A DNA stretch of 64,000 nt from Absicoccus intestinalis (GCF_033971885.1 NZ_JALBUS010000002.1:62001-126000); one strand, 5' to 3'. Positions 25,064 through 32,737 are shown, counted from the first letter of the stretch. The notes: a model not told the origin generated them from the letters alone. Translations and numbers: made by a program.

Positions 25064-25083
25064 ATATACACCTTCTAGGCACT

Positions 25084-25113
25084 ATTATATCAATACCATA
25101 TTCCTATAGTCAA
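25084..25113 (-). promoter_or_regulatory. Promoter of the glycolipid-rimO operon
   Basis: On the minus strand TTGACT (25108-25113), 18 bp, consensus TATAAT (25084-25089), 20 bp upstream of the first ATG. It abuts the T-run of the preceding terminator. Confidence 0.8.
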
Positions 25114-25118
25114 AAAAA

Positions 25119-25137
25119 GACATAGCTTCGCTATGTC
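25119..25137 (-). terminator. Terminator after the 109-codon membrane gene
   Basis: On the minus strand GACATAGC-GAA-GCTATGTC followed by seven T (25112-25118). The stem is perfect over 8 bp. Confidence 0.85.
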
Positions 25138-25141
25138 ATCG

Positions 25142-25471
25142 CTATTTATTCTCTTTTCCTTGATACAAATCAATTTTGGCAAGCAATCCTTTCCGTCCAT
25201 TTCGATAGGAAATAAAGGACAAGACCATTAGTATCAAAAAGACAATGGAACCAATCAAACCAATCCATCGAAAGTCCGTTTTAAGTCCCGGACCTATATT
25301 TGGCAGGAATGCGTCATTTGTCACGTAAGCACCCCAAATATATAAAATGACGAAAATAACTAATAAAATGGTTTCCCATCGAATGATTCTTCGAACGCGT
25401 TTCAACATGGCATTTTCTTGATCAATAATACTTGCCAGTTGCTCTCTTTCTTTATGTGATAACTTACTCAT
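25142..25471 (-). CDS. Small two-helix membrane protein
   Basis: 109 residues. A charged N-terminal helix (about 1-30, KEREQLASIIDQENAMLKRVRRI) is followed by membrane helices at about 32-50 and 68-90 and a short basic C-terminus. I do not recognise the family. The gene stands alone between the PTS operon terminator and its own terminator. The amphipathic N-terminus suggests a membrane-bound oligomer, but no function can be assigned. Confidence 0.7.
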   Translation of the reverse strand: MSKLSHKEREQLASIIDQENAMLKRVRRIIRWETILLVIFVILYIWGAYVTNDAFLPNIGPGLKTDFRWIGLIGSIVFLILMVLSFISYRNGRKGLLAKIDLYQGKENK

Positions 25472-25499
25472 CTGATCACTCCTTTGTTTAAGAAAAAAA

Positions 25500-25521
25500 A
25501 GCAGAGGCTAAAGCCTCCGCT
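25500..25521 (-). terminator. Terminator of the PTS operon
   Basis: On the minus strand AGCGGAGGC-TTTA-GCCTCTGCT, a 9-bp stem with one G-T pair, followed by a run of T (25492-25499). It is 18 bp beyond the EIID stop. Confidence 0.85.
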
Positions 25522-25538
25522 TTGCATATCGTTAAAGA

Positions 25539-26363
25539 TTAACCTAAGATTCCGATTACAGATCCAACGAATCCGATGACTACGAACAACAATAATACTT
25601 TAACAGCAGACATACCTTTCTTAGCTTGTAAGAACCAAGCCAACAATACGAATGCACAAGTTAATAGTTTAGGGAACGCACCATCTAAACGAGAGATCAA
25701 TGTAACATCAGCACCAGTTGAGTCTTTTGCGATTACCAATGGAGATGAAACAGTTACCCAAGAAGCAGCCATTGCACCAACGATTACTTGTCCTAAAACC
25801 ATTACAGATTCACGGAATGCAGTCGCTTTATCACCAACTAATACATCAACAGCAGAACCACCAAGTTCGTAACCTTTTTTGAAGACAAATTTTTCAAATA
25901 AGATTTCCGTTACATTCCAAACGATGATATAGAATAGAGGACCAATTGGAGATCCACCTTCAGCTAATCCTAATGCGATACCAAGTAAGATAGGGATATA
26001 TGTACCAACGATCAAAGAATCACCGATACCGGCAAGAGGTCCCATCAAACCTGCACGAATAGAGTTAATGAATTCATCATCGATTTCTTCAGCACCGTTT
26101 GCACGAGCTTCTTCCAAACCACAAGTAATACCAACAACGATACCACCAATTTGAGGTTCAGTATTGAAGAATGGAGTATAAGCTTGCATAGCCTTTACTT
26201 GATCTTCATGACTTGAGTAAAGATCTTTAATTGGAGCAAGCATAGCCCACATGTAACCAAATGTCTGCATGTGTTCTTGTGAGAAACATGTTAAGTTTCC
26301 ATACCACCAACGCCAGAATGCGGTATTTAACGCCTTTTCAGAGATTTTTTTCTTTTCAGCCAT
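25539..26363 (-). CDS. PTS mannose/fructose/sorbose family EIID
   Basis: 274 residues. LNTAFWRWWYGNLTCFSQEHMQTFGYMWAM (about 12-40) is the standard EIID opening, EEARANGAEEIDDEFINSIRAGLMGPLAGIGDSL follows (about 84-118), and hydrophobic helices fill the C-terminal half. EIID forms the membrane channel with EIIC. It is 2 bp after the EIIC gene and the last gene of the operon. Confidence 0.95.
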   Translation of the reverse strand: MAEKKKISEKALNTAFWRWWYGNLTCFSQEHMQTFGYMWAMLAPIKDLYSSHEDQVKAMQAYTPFFNTEPQIGGIVVGITCGLEEARANGAEEIDDEFINSIRAGLMGPLAGIGDSLIVGTYIPILLGIALGLAEGGSPIGPLFYIIVWNVTEILFEKFVFKKGYELGGSAVDVLVGDKATAFRESVMVLGQVIVGAMAASWVTVSSPLVIAKDSTGADVTLISRLDGAFPKLLTCAFVLLAWFLQAKKGMSAVKVLLLFVVIGFVGSVIGILG

Positions 26364-26365
26364 GA

Positions 26366-27211
26366 TTAAATATCCTCCTCATCGTCGTCAGCACCACTAG
26401 CGCCAGCGCCAGCTTCTAACAATTCAATCTTATTCATTGCCATCTTGTAGTCGATCAATGCGAATACACCACCAACTGCTGTAGCGGCTAACAATGTCAA
26501 TCCCATAGAAGCTGCCAATGCGAATCCAAACATGAAGTAGATCAAGTCAGAATTCTTAGTGATTACAGACTTCAACAAGATAGAGATACCTACAGCTGGT
26601 AAAACAGCACCAACAGTTAAGATAGCCTTGACGTACCATACAGAAGTATTTAAGTTGTTGAATACTTCTTCTACGGCACCTGAACCATAGTAGCAAAGTA
26701 ATGTAACTGGAATAAATGAAATGACGATATTTGTGATCCAAGGCAGTAAGGCATCTACTTTACCGACACATTCAATATTTCCTTTTTCAATTTGAGCCCA
26801 GCCCCAGTGTTGCCAGATCAAGTTCATCATTGCTGTTAAATAGAACAATGTGATACCGATAACACCAGTCATAGCAGAAATAGAAGATGCTAATCCTTGC
26901 GCTTCTTTTCCACCAAAATCCATACCTGCAGCACGAGCACCTACATAAGCCAATGGAATACCAATATAAGAAACGGCACGCAAGTCAGATGCGACGGTTC
27001 CACCTGGAGTAACCAAAGCGATCCACATAACTTGCATTGGCATTGAAATTAGGATACATCCACGAAGATCGCCGAAGACGATTCCCAATAACAAACCAGC
27101 AACTAGTGGACGGTTCATCGTATAGTTACCGATAGTAGTACCGGCCATGGCAGGTGTAGAAGCAGCTAACATACTCAAAATACCAATAATAATAGCTTGA
27201 AATAAAGTCAT
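26366..27211 (-). CDS. PTS mannose/fructose/sorbose family EIIC
   Basis: 281 residues and seven or so helices (FQAIIIGILSMLAASTPAMAGTTIGNYTMNRPLVAGLLLGIVFGDLRGCI at the N-terminus). The C-terminal tail is rich in Asp, Glu, Ala and Gly. It is the sugar-specific permease subunit. Sorbose, mannose and N-acetylgalactosamine subtypes cannot be separated here, because no sugar-metabolic gene is linked. Confidence 0.95.
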   Translation of the reverse strand: MTLFQAIIIGILSMLAASTPAMAGTTIGNYTMNRPLVAGLLLGIVFGDLRGCILISMPMQVMWIALVTPGGTVASDLRAVSYIGIPLAYVGARAAGMDFGGKEAQGLASSISAMTGVIGITLFYLTAMMNLIWQHWGWAQIEKGNIECVGKVDALLPWITNIVISFIPVTLLCYYGSGAVEEVFNNLNTSVWYVKAILTVGAVLPAVGISILLKSVITKNSDLIYFMFGFALAASMGLTLLAATAVGGVFALIDYKMAMNKIELLEAGAGASGADDDEEDI

Positions 27212-27274
27212 ACTCTTCTCTCCTTTAAACCTTATACTTTATTTATCTAAATGCTTACTAGAAGCTGCCTTCTT

Positions 27275-27766
27275 CTAGTAACCAAATTTAGATCTAAATT
27301 TATCCCAAGTACCAATTGAAGTTTCTTTAACCAATGCGAATTCAACTTCGTAACCAGCTTTTGTGATGGCTTCTAGTGCATCCGCTTCTTCTTGAGTGAT
27401 ACTTTGGTTGTTACCAAGTTTTGTAGCACCGGGACGATCATTACATGGTCCAATGATGATACGTTTTACATTGCTTGGTACAAATTTGTGATCAACTAAG
27501 ATCTTCTTCATATCGATTGGATTCTTAGTGATCAAGAAATAGTTTTTCTTAGAATTCAATACTTTCTCTTGTACATCTAAGAAATGTTCCATCGTCCAAA
27601 CAAAGACTTTCTTATCTGTACTAGCCTGGAAAGATTTTTTCAAAACAGGCGTAGTTGCAGCTTTGTCATTCACCGCAATAATACCATCACAAGGGTATTC
27701 TTTTGACCATCTTGTGACAACTTGACCGTGAATGATACGATCATCCACACGTACGAAACTAATCAT
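27275..27766 (-). CDS. PTS mannose/fructose/sorbose family EIIB
   Basis: 163 residues. The phosphorylated His is in VDDRIIHGQV (His14), and the rest follows the EIIB fold (DKAATTPVLKKSF, GPCNDRPGATKLG). It passes phosphate from EIIA to the sugar in the EIIC/EIID channel. The operon order is EIIA-EIIB-EIIC-EIID. Confidence 0.95.
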   Translation of the reverse strand: MISFVRVDDRIIHGQVVTRWSKEYPCDGIIAVNDKAATTPVLKKSFQASTDKKVFVWTMEHFLDVQEKVLNSKKNYFLITKNPIDMKKILVDHKFVPSNVKRIIIGPCNDRPGATKLGNNQSITQEEADALEAITKAGYEVEFALVKETSIGTWDKFRSKFGY

Positions 27767-27834
27767 TATATTATTCCTCCTTTAGTTTCTATCCAGACGT
27801 TCTATGATCTATGAAACGTCCTTACCAAATTTTA

Positions 27835-28266
27835 TTAAATATCGTCGTCTTGATCAGCATCGTCGTCTACTGTAAAACGAGTCAATCCTGAACGACCTTC
27901 ACTCAACAATGTTTCTGCTAAAGCATCAAAATCATCGAAATTGTCTTTCATCAAAACAGCCGTGATTGCCATTGGCATGTTCATTCCTGCTAATACCAAT
28001 GTATTTCCCATCAAGCCGCGTTCTGAAAGTACATTCAATGCATTGGTGAATGGAGATCCACTTAAGATATCAGCCAATAAAATAATTTGATCATCATCCT
28101 TGATATCTTTTGTTAGTGTCTTGAAGTTTTCTGCAAATTCATCGGCACTCATTCCGTCTTTCAAACTTGTAGAAAGAACATCATCGCGATCACCAGTCAT
28201 CATTTTGACAGCTGAATGTAAACCAGGTGCGAACTCACCATGACTTACCATAATTACATATTTCAT
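27835..28266 (-). CDS. PTS mannose/fructose/sorbose family EIIA
   Basis: 143 residues from the ATG at 28266, chosen because GGAGG lies 9 bp upstream; an in-frame ATG at 28305 has none. The active-site His is in VSHGEFAPGL (His9). LADILSGSPFTNAL is the second signature of the fold. It accepts phosphate from HPr. The C-terminus ends in a run of Asp. First gene of the PTS operon, with a palindrome over the likely promoter. Confidence 0.94.
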   Translation of the reverse strand: MKYVIMVSHGEFAPGLHSAVKMMTGDRDDVLSTSLKDGMSADEFAENFKTLTKDIKDDDQIILLADILSGSPFTNALNVLSERGLMGNTLVLAGMNMPMAITAVLMKDNFDDFDALAETLLSEGRSGLTRFTVDDDADQDDDI

Positions 28267-28293
28267 TGTTTCGTCCTCCGTCTTATTACTCCT

Positions 28294-28307
28294 CCATGTT
28301 AACATGG
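28294..28307. promoter_or_regulatory. Palindrome over the EIIA promoter
   Basis: CCATGTTAACATGG is a perfect 14-bp palindrome. On the minus strand TTGAAA, 17 bp, TAACAT can be read as a promoter whose -10 box lies inside the palindrome. It is a plausible operator for the upstream DeoR-type regulator; both promoter and binding are inferred. Confidence 0.45.
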
Positions 28308-28393
28308 TTTGTAACCTCTTTCAATCATTTGTTCACATAATTTACCATAATTCATCAAGGGATGTATACAAATGATCAAATACTGTTCATGCG

Positions 28394-29152
28394 TCAAGAT
28401 ACTTCGATAATTTCCGGTATTTCTTTAACGATGGCTTTATCTTCTTCGGAAAAAGGATTTGTTACTAAAGTATCGATATCTCTAAAATTACAAAACGCAA
28501 AAGAAGCTTTCTTCTTAAATTTAGAACCATCCATTGCTACAATTGATTTTTTTGACTGGACAATAACATGTTTTTTGATATTGATCTCATTGTACGAAAG
28601 AATCGTAAATCCATGAGCATTCGCAATCCCATCGCTACCAAGAATAGCGAGATCAAAAGTGATTTCATCAATAGCTTCAACGACACGATGGCCATGGGTC
28701 CGTAAACCGATATTCGTAACGGGTCCACCTAAAAAGATCGTATGGATATCCATCAATGCAGTTTGATAAGCCACGGGTATGCTATTGGTCACGACCGTGA
28801 TGCCATGTTTGGTTGCCAAAACGGGCACTCCCAATAACACCGTAGATCCCGAATCCAAAAAGATGACTTGATTATCTTCTACCAAGTGCATAGCACGAAT
28901 ACCCACAACTTTTCGATCTGTTTCATTTTCTTTTTCACGCCATTGAAGGGGTGATTCTTCTAATTCAGAAAGACTTCGCGCATAGCCATGTTCACGAACA
29001 ACACGACGTTGCTTTTCGAGATCGACTAGATCCGTTCGCAATGTTTCCGTCGTGACATCGAGCTGATCAGCGAGATCTTTGATGCGCATGCGACCATTAT
29101 CAACCAACAACTGATAAATCTGATTTTGTCGTATCTCTTTTTTCTTTGACAT
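28394..29152 (-). CDS. DeoR/GlpR-family transcriptional regulator
   Basis: 252 residues. The N-terminal HTH (residues about 6-60, MRIKDLADQLDVTTETLRTDLVDLEKQRRVVREHG) and the C-terminal sugar-phosphate-sensing domain (about 78-240, with IFLDSGSTVLLGVP, TVVTNSIP and FLGGPVT) are typical. Such proteins repress sugar operons until a phosphosugar binds. It lies directly upstream of, and in line with, the PTS genes, so it is their likely regulator. Its own promoter is at 29182-29209. Confidence 0.93.
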   Translation of the reverse strand: MSKKKEIRQNQIYQLLVDNGRMRIKDLADQLDVTTETLRTDLVDLEKQRRVVREHGYARSLSELEESPLQWREKENETDRKVVGIRAMHLVEDNQVIFLDSGSTVLLGVPVLATKHGITVVTNSIPVAYQTALMDIHTIFLGGPVTNIGLRTHGHRVVEAIDEITFDLAILGSDGIANAHGFTILSYNEINIKKHVIVQSKKSIVAMDGSKFKKKASFAFCNFRDIDTLVTNPFSEEDKAIVKEIPEIIEVS

Positions 29153-29181
29153 TTCTGTCTCTCCCCTTGCAAAGCAAAATT

Positions 29182-29209
29182 ATTATATCATTTTTTCTTA
29201 TTTTACCAA
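29182..29209 (-). promoter_or_regulatory. Promoter of the deoR-type gene
   Basis: On the minus strand TTGGTA (29204-29209), 16 bp, TATAAT (29182-29187), ahead of a GGGGAG ribosome site. Confidence 0.6.
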
Positions 29210-29666
29210 ATTTTTTACAAATTTATTGTTCTTCCCCAATGATTCGATACTGGAAATCTACTAGTTCCACCAAATAAATCTTTCACGATTTAATTATCTC
29301 CTATTTCTTCTTTTCCCTATCATTCCAAAGTAATATTTCTATTATCTTTTACCATACCAAATTTTTTTGTTGTTTTTTTTTTTAATATTCAAATAATCAC
29401 ATTGCATTTTATTTTTAAAATACAATAATGAAGATGGGACAACAAATCTGGAATTCCACACGTACAGAAATATCCATCCAGATATGTAAGTCCCCTTTTT
29501 TTAAATAAAAGTTATATATATCAATAAATGCCAGAGTTTTAGCCAAAAATGCCAGTTTATTGTAAATGAGAAGATTCCTGTTATTATATAAGTACAAAAA
29601 GAAATCGATGCATACGAAGAGGAGAAATCTTCGTTTACATCCATTTGTTCGCACACAGTACAAAAT

Positions 29667-29888
29667 AAAATCATTTGAAAAGGGAAAATGGTAAGAAGAA
29701 ATCTTCTGAAAAAAGCTGTTTCAAATGAAAAAAAGGCATTCAATAAGAAGATACATGAGAAGAGAGATCCAAATGGAAAGAAATCTTCAATAGAGGTATG
29801 TTTGGAGAATCGATGTACTAAAAAAATCATTTAAAAGAAAATAGTGGTAAGAATGGAAAGGATTCTGAAAAAATCGTTTTAAATGAGA
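29667..29888. repeat. Two diverged copies of a ~65-bp element in a ~157-bp spacing
   Basis: Copy A (29667-29730) and copy B (29823-29888) share AAAATCATTT, TGGTAAGAA, TTCTGAAAAAA and a final run matching TTTyAAATGA. The motif AAATCTTCAATARAGG then follows each copy (about 29782 and 29957), so the repeating unit is about 157-175 bp. Confidence 0.6.
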
Positions 29889-29931
29889 ATTGATGGAAAT
29901 ATAATAAAAAAAATGAATGCGAAGAGAAAAC

Positions 29932-29955
29932 ATAATAATAATAATAATAATAATA
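29932..29955. repeat. (ATA)8 microsatellite
   Basis: Eight uninterrupted ATA triplets in the second unit of the spacer repeat. The matching place in the first unit has no triplet run, so it arose after duplication. Confidence 0.85.
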
Positions 29956-30089
29956 CAAATCTTCAATAAAGGTCATTTTTGAAAGAGTATGGAAATCAAG
30001 TGTGAGGGTCAGAAAACATCCAAGAAGGGTGAAAGGGTATAAAAATAAGGTATACGGAAAACAAATAACCCACGAACAAATGGCATATT

Positions 30090-30120
30090 AAAAGAGCTAA
30101 CAGATAACGTTAGCTCTTTT
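30090..30120. terminator. Terminator of the two-gene membrane operon
   Basis: AAAAGAGCTAAC and GTTAGCTCTTTT form a perfect 12-bp stem with a 7-nt loop. It touches the stop codon of the minus-strand gene at 30120. Confidence 0.85.
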
Positions 30121-30524
30121 TAGTGAAATACGAATTTAATCAAGACAAATACAGCTAAACCAACAACCAATGGAACAATAAAAACCAATTGATAGTCACG
30201 AACAACTTCTTTCGATAATTCATTCCAACGGGCTTCATTGAACCAATAGTCCTTTTTATCTTCACTTTGCATAATGACGCCTTGATCAATCAAATTAGCC
30301 ATCGTATACGAAATCGTTGAAGTTGATAAAGGCAAATCCTTAAATGCATCGATTTGTACAGCTCGCTTGGGGCTGAAAGCCTTATGTTTACGAAATACAT
30401 TGATCACAGCTTCACTAGCGGTACGCCCACTATTTCGCTTCTTCATTTTTTCTTCTCGATCAAGAATCTTTTGCATCGTTGGCGTAACTTGCGGTGTTTC
30501 CTGCTTTTTAGTATCCTTAGCCAT
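30120..30524 (-). CDS. Tail-anchored protein with a winged-helix-like domain
   Basis: 134 residues from the ATG at 30524; a longer reading from 30572 would overlap the upstream gene heavily. A basic, disordered N-terminus is followed by a helical region like a winged helix (TASEAVINVFRKHKAFSPKRAVQIDAFKDLPLSTSTISYTMANLIDQGVIMQ, about residues 35-85) and a single C-terminal membrane helix (about 112-130). The layout suggests a membrane-tethered DNA- or protein-binding protein. No named family is recognised. It lies 2 bp after the upstream membrane gene. Confidence 0.7.
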   Translation of the reverse strand: MAKDTKKQETPQVTPTMQKILDREEKMKKRNSGRTASEAVINVFRKHKAFSPKRAVQIDAFKDLPLSTSTISYTMANLIDQGVIMQSEDKKDYWFNEARWNELSKEVVRDYQLVFIVPLVVGLAVFVLIKFVFH

Positions 30525-30526
30525 AA

Positions 30527-31090
30527 TTATCTTTTTCCTTTTTTCTTCGACGCTTTCTTTGCGGTTTTCCACGCTTCGGCATGTTCTTTTACAACGACAG
30601 CCATATTATTTGGTAAAACAATTCCATCTTGGCCAATTTGGATCTTCACAGTTGGTACCGTTCCTTTTTGACGCTCATAAGAAGTGATCATACGAAAACG
30701 ATAAAATTTTTCCATATAGAAGAACCCATCTTCGGCAAACCATAATTTCTTACGTACGCTCATCTCAACACCTTGACCAAAGAAAATCAATGCCAACGCT
30801 AAATAAGCCACACGATAGTAGAAGATTTGACTCATGTCCACTTTCATTACCGTACCTGTAATACATAAGAAAACAATACAAACAATGCCAAAGGCAAATG
30901 TCAACAACATCGATTTTTTGGATCCATCCAATACTTCTGCATGTGGATGCTGACTCTGAAATAATTCGAGAGCTTTACGGTTTGCCATGATCAATTTGAC
31001 TGTTTTATATGTGGACCAACCAATAAAGCCAAATATGATGATTGCGATGACCCACATTAACATGGAATCACTAAACATTGAAAAATTCAT
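30527..31090 (-). CDS. Membrane protein of unknown function
   Basis: 187 residues. Helices are at about 11-30, 62-82 and 93-108, followed by a soluble beta-rich C-terminal part (about 112-165, RKKLWFAEDGFFYMEKFYRFRMITSYERQKG) and a Lys-rich tail. The C-terminal part resembles small PH-like membrane-associated domains, but I cannot name a family. It is co-transcribed with the tail-anchored gene from the promoter at 31114-31143. Confidence 0.72.
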   Translation of the reverse strand: MNFSMFSDSMLMWVIAIIIFGFIGWSTYKTVKLIMANRKALELFQSQHPHAEVLDGSKKSMLLTFAFGIVCIVFLCITGTVMKVDMSQIFYYRVAYLALALIFFGQGVEMSVRKKLWFAEDGFFYMEKFYRFRMITSYERQKGTVPTVKIQIGQDGIVLPNNMAVVVKEHAEAWKTAKKASKKKGKR

Positions 31091-31113
31091 ACTTATTCAC
31101 TCCCATTGCAACA

Positions 31114-31143
31114 ATTATATAAAAAAGAAGGCCTTTGAATCAA
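31114..31143 (-). promoter_or_regulatory. Promoter of the two-gene membrane operon
   Basis: On the minus strand TTGATT (31138-31143), 18 bp, consensus TATAAT (31114-31119). Confidence 0.75.
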
Positions 31144-31257
31144 GCTATAAAAAAGGAAGATGCCTCTGGTACATCCTTTCAATTCAATTTATATTTTATT
31201 CTTTATTAAATGTGTGGTGCTTTGATACAAATTGATAGCTTTTTAGACCAATGAAAA

Positions 31258-31288
31258 CGCCTTAGGTATCGTATTTTTACCTAAGGCG
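31258..31288. terminator. Strong hairpin in the host-phage junction
   Basis: CGCCTTAGGTA pairs perfectly with TACCTAAGGCG (11 bp, 9-nt loop). On the minus strand TTTTC follows. No gene clearly ends here, so it may insulate the host promoter at 31114 or mark a former gene end. Confidence 0.5.
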
Positions 31289-31438
31289 CTTTCAAGAAAG
31301 TTTTAAGAAAGGGAATACGGCTTTCCCTTACCTATATTATATATCGGTGTATTTGTGGTGCTTTTGTGTGACTTTGGGATATATCGGTGTAGGGTTATCA
31401 CGATTAAAACAAATTTCAAAAAAAAATGCAATTTGTGC

Positions 31439-31467
31439 TTGTATACCACGGTATACCGTGGTAGTAT
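31439..31467 (+). promoter_or_regulatory. Promoter of the plus-strand junction operon
   Basis: TTGTAT (31439-31444), 17 bp, TAGTAT (31462-31467), 30 bp upstream of the ATG at 31497. The spacer is filled by the 20-bp palindrome at 31444-31463. Confidence 0.65.
31444..31463. promoter_or_regulatory. 20-bp perfect palindrome (operator)
   Basis: TACCACGGTATACCGTGGTA is perfectly symmetric and covers the whole spacer between -35 and -10, so a bound protein would block RNA polymerase. The XRE-HTH protein encoded downstream is the natural candidate repressor. Confidence 0.65.
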
Positions 31468-31496
31468 ATGGGTGTAGAAAGATAGAGGCATAGATC

Positions 31497-31868
31497 ATGA
31501 CCAAGGAAGACATTAGAAGAATCGTAGAAGAAGATGAGCATTCCGTATACGGATTACGGATGGACTACACGGATTATCAAGTCGGTGATACCGTAGCGAA
31601 CAGCCATCAATGGTACCAAGATCCACAATCCGATGATGACACATTCGAATCTGATAATTATAACGGAATCCTTGGTTGCTGGGATTATGGTGAACTCGAC
31701 GGAACATGTGCTATCGCAGTTACGCAAGATACCATCGAAGAGGCGCTTGAAAGCGTTGAGCACTATGAGGGTGATCATCTATATCTAATTGGTGGTGACT
31801 ATGCAGAATGTGGTAATGACTGTGGAGAAGTTATTATCGAAGACGCCAGAGTATTGGCAAAGGATTAA
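31497..31868 (+). CDS. Acidic protein of unknown function
   Basis: 123 residues, strongly acidic with many Asp/Glu and aromatic residues (YTDYQVGDTVANSHQWYQD, YNGILGCWDYGELDGTCAIAV, EHYEGDHLYLIGGDYAECGNDCGEVIIEDARVL). No membrane helix or signal peptide. I do not recognise the family. The size and charge recall DNA-mimic or anti-restriction proteins, but that is only a resemblance in composition. First gene of a plus-strand operon at the prophage end, 20 bp ahead of an HTH gene, behind a palindrome-controlled promoter. Confidence 0.65.
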   Translation: MTKEDIRRIVEEDEHSVYGLRMDYTDYQVGDTVANSHQWYQDPQSDDDTFESDNYNGILGCWDYGELDGTCAIAVTQDTIEEALESVEHYEGDHLYLIGGDYAECGNDCGEVIIEDARVLAKD

Positions 31869-31888
31869 CAGAAAAGGAGTAAAAAATT

Positions 31889-32518
31889 ATGAAAATGAAT
31901 AATGAAGAATTCTTACAAAACTACTGCCCAAGCGAAATGTTGCATGATATGACCCACGCCATTCACGATTATGAATGGCTGGATAAGGCATTCCGCGATG
32001 CTATTAAGGATTTACAATCTGACTTGCAGATCAACGGCAAATCTGAAAAGAATACTGTTGATTATTGGCAGTCTCAACGAGCAAAATTAAGTGATCTTGT
32101 ACATTCAAAAAATATCGAAGATGCCTACAAAGAGTACCATGTTCGATTGGTAGAAATCGATGGCAATTATGCTTTGCATTGCACTGATACAGGCGAATAC
32201 ATGCCACTTAGCGAACAAGCGTTTGACTTTGTGAGCAAAAAGCGTGTTAAAGGTTTCCGAAAAGCAACCGACGCATATTTCAATTATGCTTCGTTATGCT
32301 ACCTGATGGGCATCGAGCGTTGCCTTAGATTTGCGGATCTTTGGCCGCACACGACATCAAGCCTTTCGAAAAAGTCGGGCGTTCCGGATCAAACGGTGCG
32401 CGATCTGATGAAAGGCAGAACAGACTTTGCCAAAATGTCAGTCGCCAACGCAATTAAATTGGCGTCCGCGATGAATACCACCGTCGATGAGTTATACAAG
32501 CGGCTGTATCAATTCTAA
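31889..32518 (+). CDS. Protein with C-terminal XRE-type helix-turn-helix
   Basis: 209 residues. The N-terminal 130 residues are of unknown type (CPSEMLHDMTHAIHDYEWLDKAFRDAIKDL, then a beta-rich part). The C-terminal 65 residues are a Cro/CI-like HTH: SLSKKSGVPDQTVRDLMKGRTDFAKMSVANAIKLASAMNTTVDELYKRL. An HTH at the C-terminus is the reverse of ordinary phage repressors. AAGGAG precedes the ATG. Opposite orientation to all phage late genes and its own operator-bearing promoter fit a lysogenically expressed moron or an autoregulated two-gene module. Confidence 0.75.
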   Translation: MKMNNEEFLQNYCPSEMLHDMTHAIHDYEWLDKAFRDAIKDLQSDLQINGKSEKNTVDYWQSQRAKLSDLVHSKNIEDAYKEYHVRLVEIDGNYALHCTDTGEYMPLSEQAFDFVSKKRVKGFRKATDAYFNYASLCYLMGIERCLRFADLWPHTTSSLSKKSGVPDQTVRDLMKGRTDFAKMSVANAIKLASAMNTTVDELYKRLYQF

Positions 32519-32570
32519 AAAAAAATCGGCCACAAAAAAAGACAGTAGTACATGGGGCACTACCATCTCG

Positions 32571-32588
32571 AAAAGCAAATTGCTTTTT
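32571..32588 (+). terminator. Terminator after the HTH gene
   Basis: AAAAGC-AAATT-GCTTTT followed by another T, 53 bp after the stop codon. The stem is short. Confidence 0.5.
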
Positions 32589-32611
32589 GTTCTTCTACTA
32601 TACTATACCAC

Positions 32612-32722
32612 AAAAAAAAGAAGATAACCCAAAGCATATAGGATCACTCCCAACGTTTATCCATCGTAAGTCATCTTCTTTTTTTAGTCCCATCGAATGT
32701 GACCATTTCACAGTCATATTAT
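32612..32722 (-). ncRNA. Candidate small RNA with two hairpins
   Basis: On the minus strand a consensus TATAAT (32718-32723) is followed by a TGAC...GTCA hairpin (about 32698-32714). A 13-bp stem then follows (32673-32685 with 32613-32625) around a 47-nt structured interior, and T-rich sequence ends it. There is no good -35 box. A 39-codon frame (MTVKWSHSMG...) also runs through it. Call it an RNA candidate only. Confidence 0.3.
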
Positions 32723-32737
32723 AGCATAAAAAAAAGA

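Larger units (their letters stand above)
29210..30089. other. Long AT-rich intergenic spacer, no convincing gene
   Basis: About 880 bp without a credible coding region. The left part (29210-29500) is T-rich. The right part is strongly purine-rich on the plus strand, contains degenerate repeats (29667-29888) and a triplet run (29932-29955). The only open frames, on the minus strand at 29415-29830, are Phe/Ser/Ile-rich artefacts of the purine bias and lack ribosome sites. Confidence 0.6.
31340..31476. repeat. Three direct copies of TATATSGGTGTA
   Basis: TATATCGGTGTA at 31340-31351 and 31380-31391 (40 bp apart), and TATATGGGTGTA at 31465-31476, which overlaps the -10 region of the promoter at 31439-31467. 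They may be binding sites controlling the plus-strand operon. Confidence 0.55.

Noticed and set aside
29415..29830. Minus-strand frames of 82 and 109 codons in the spacer
   Set aside because: Phe/Ser/Ile-rich because the plus strand is purine-rich; they cross the degenerate repeats and lack ribosome sites.
31212..31363. TGTGGTGCTTT direct repeat as attachment core
   Set aside because: Both copies are on the same side of the prophage and 141 bp apart, so they cannot be attL and attR of this element.
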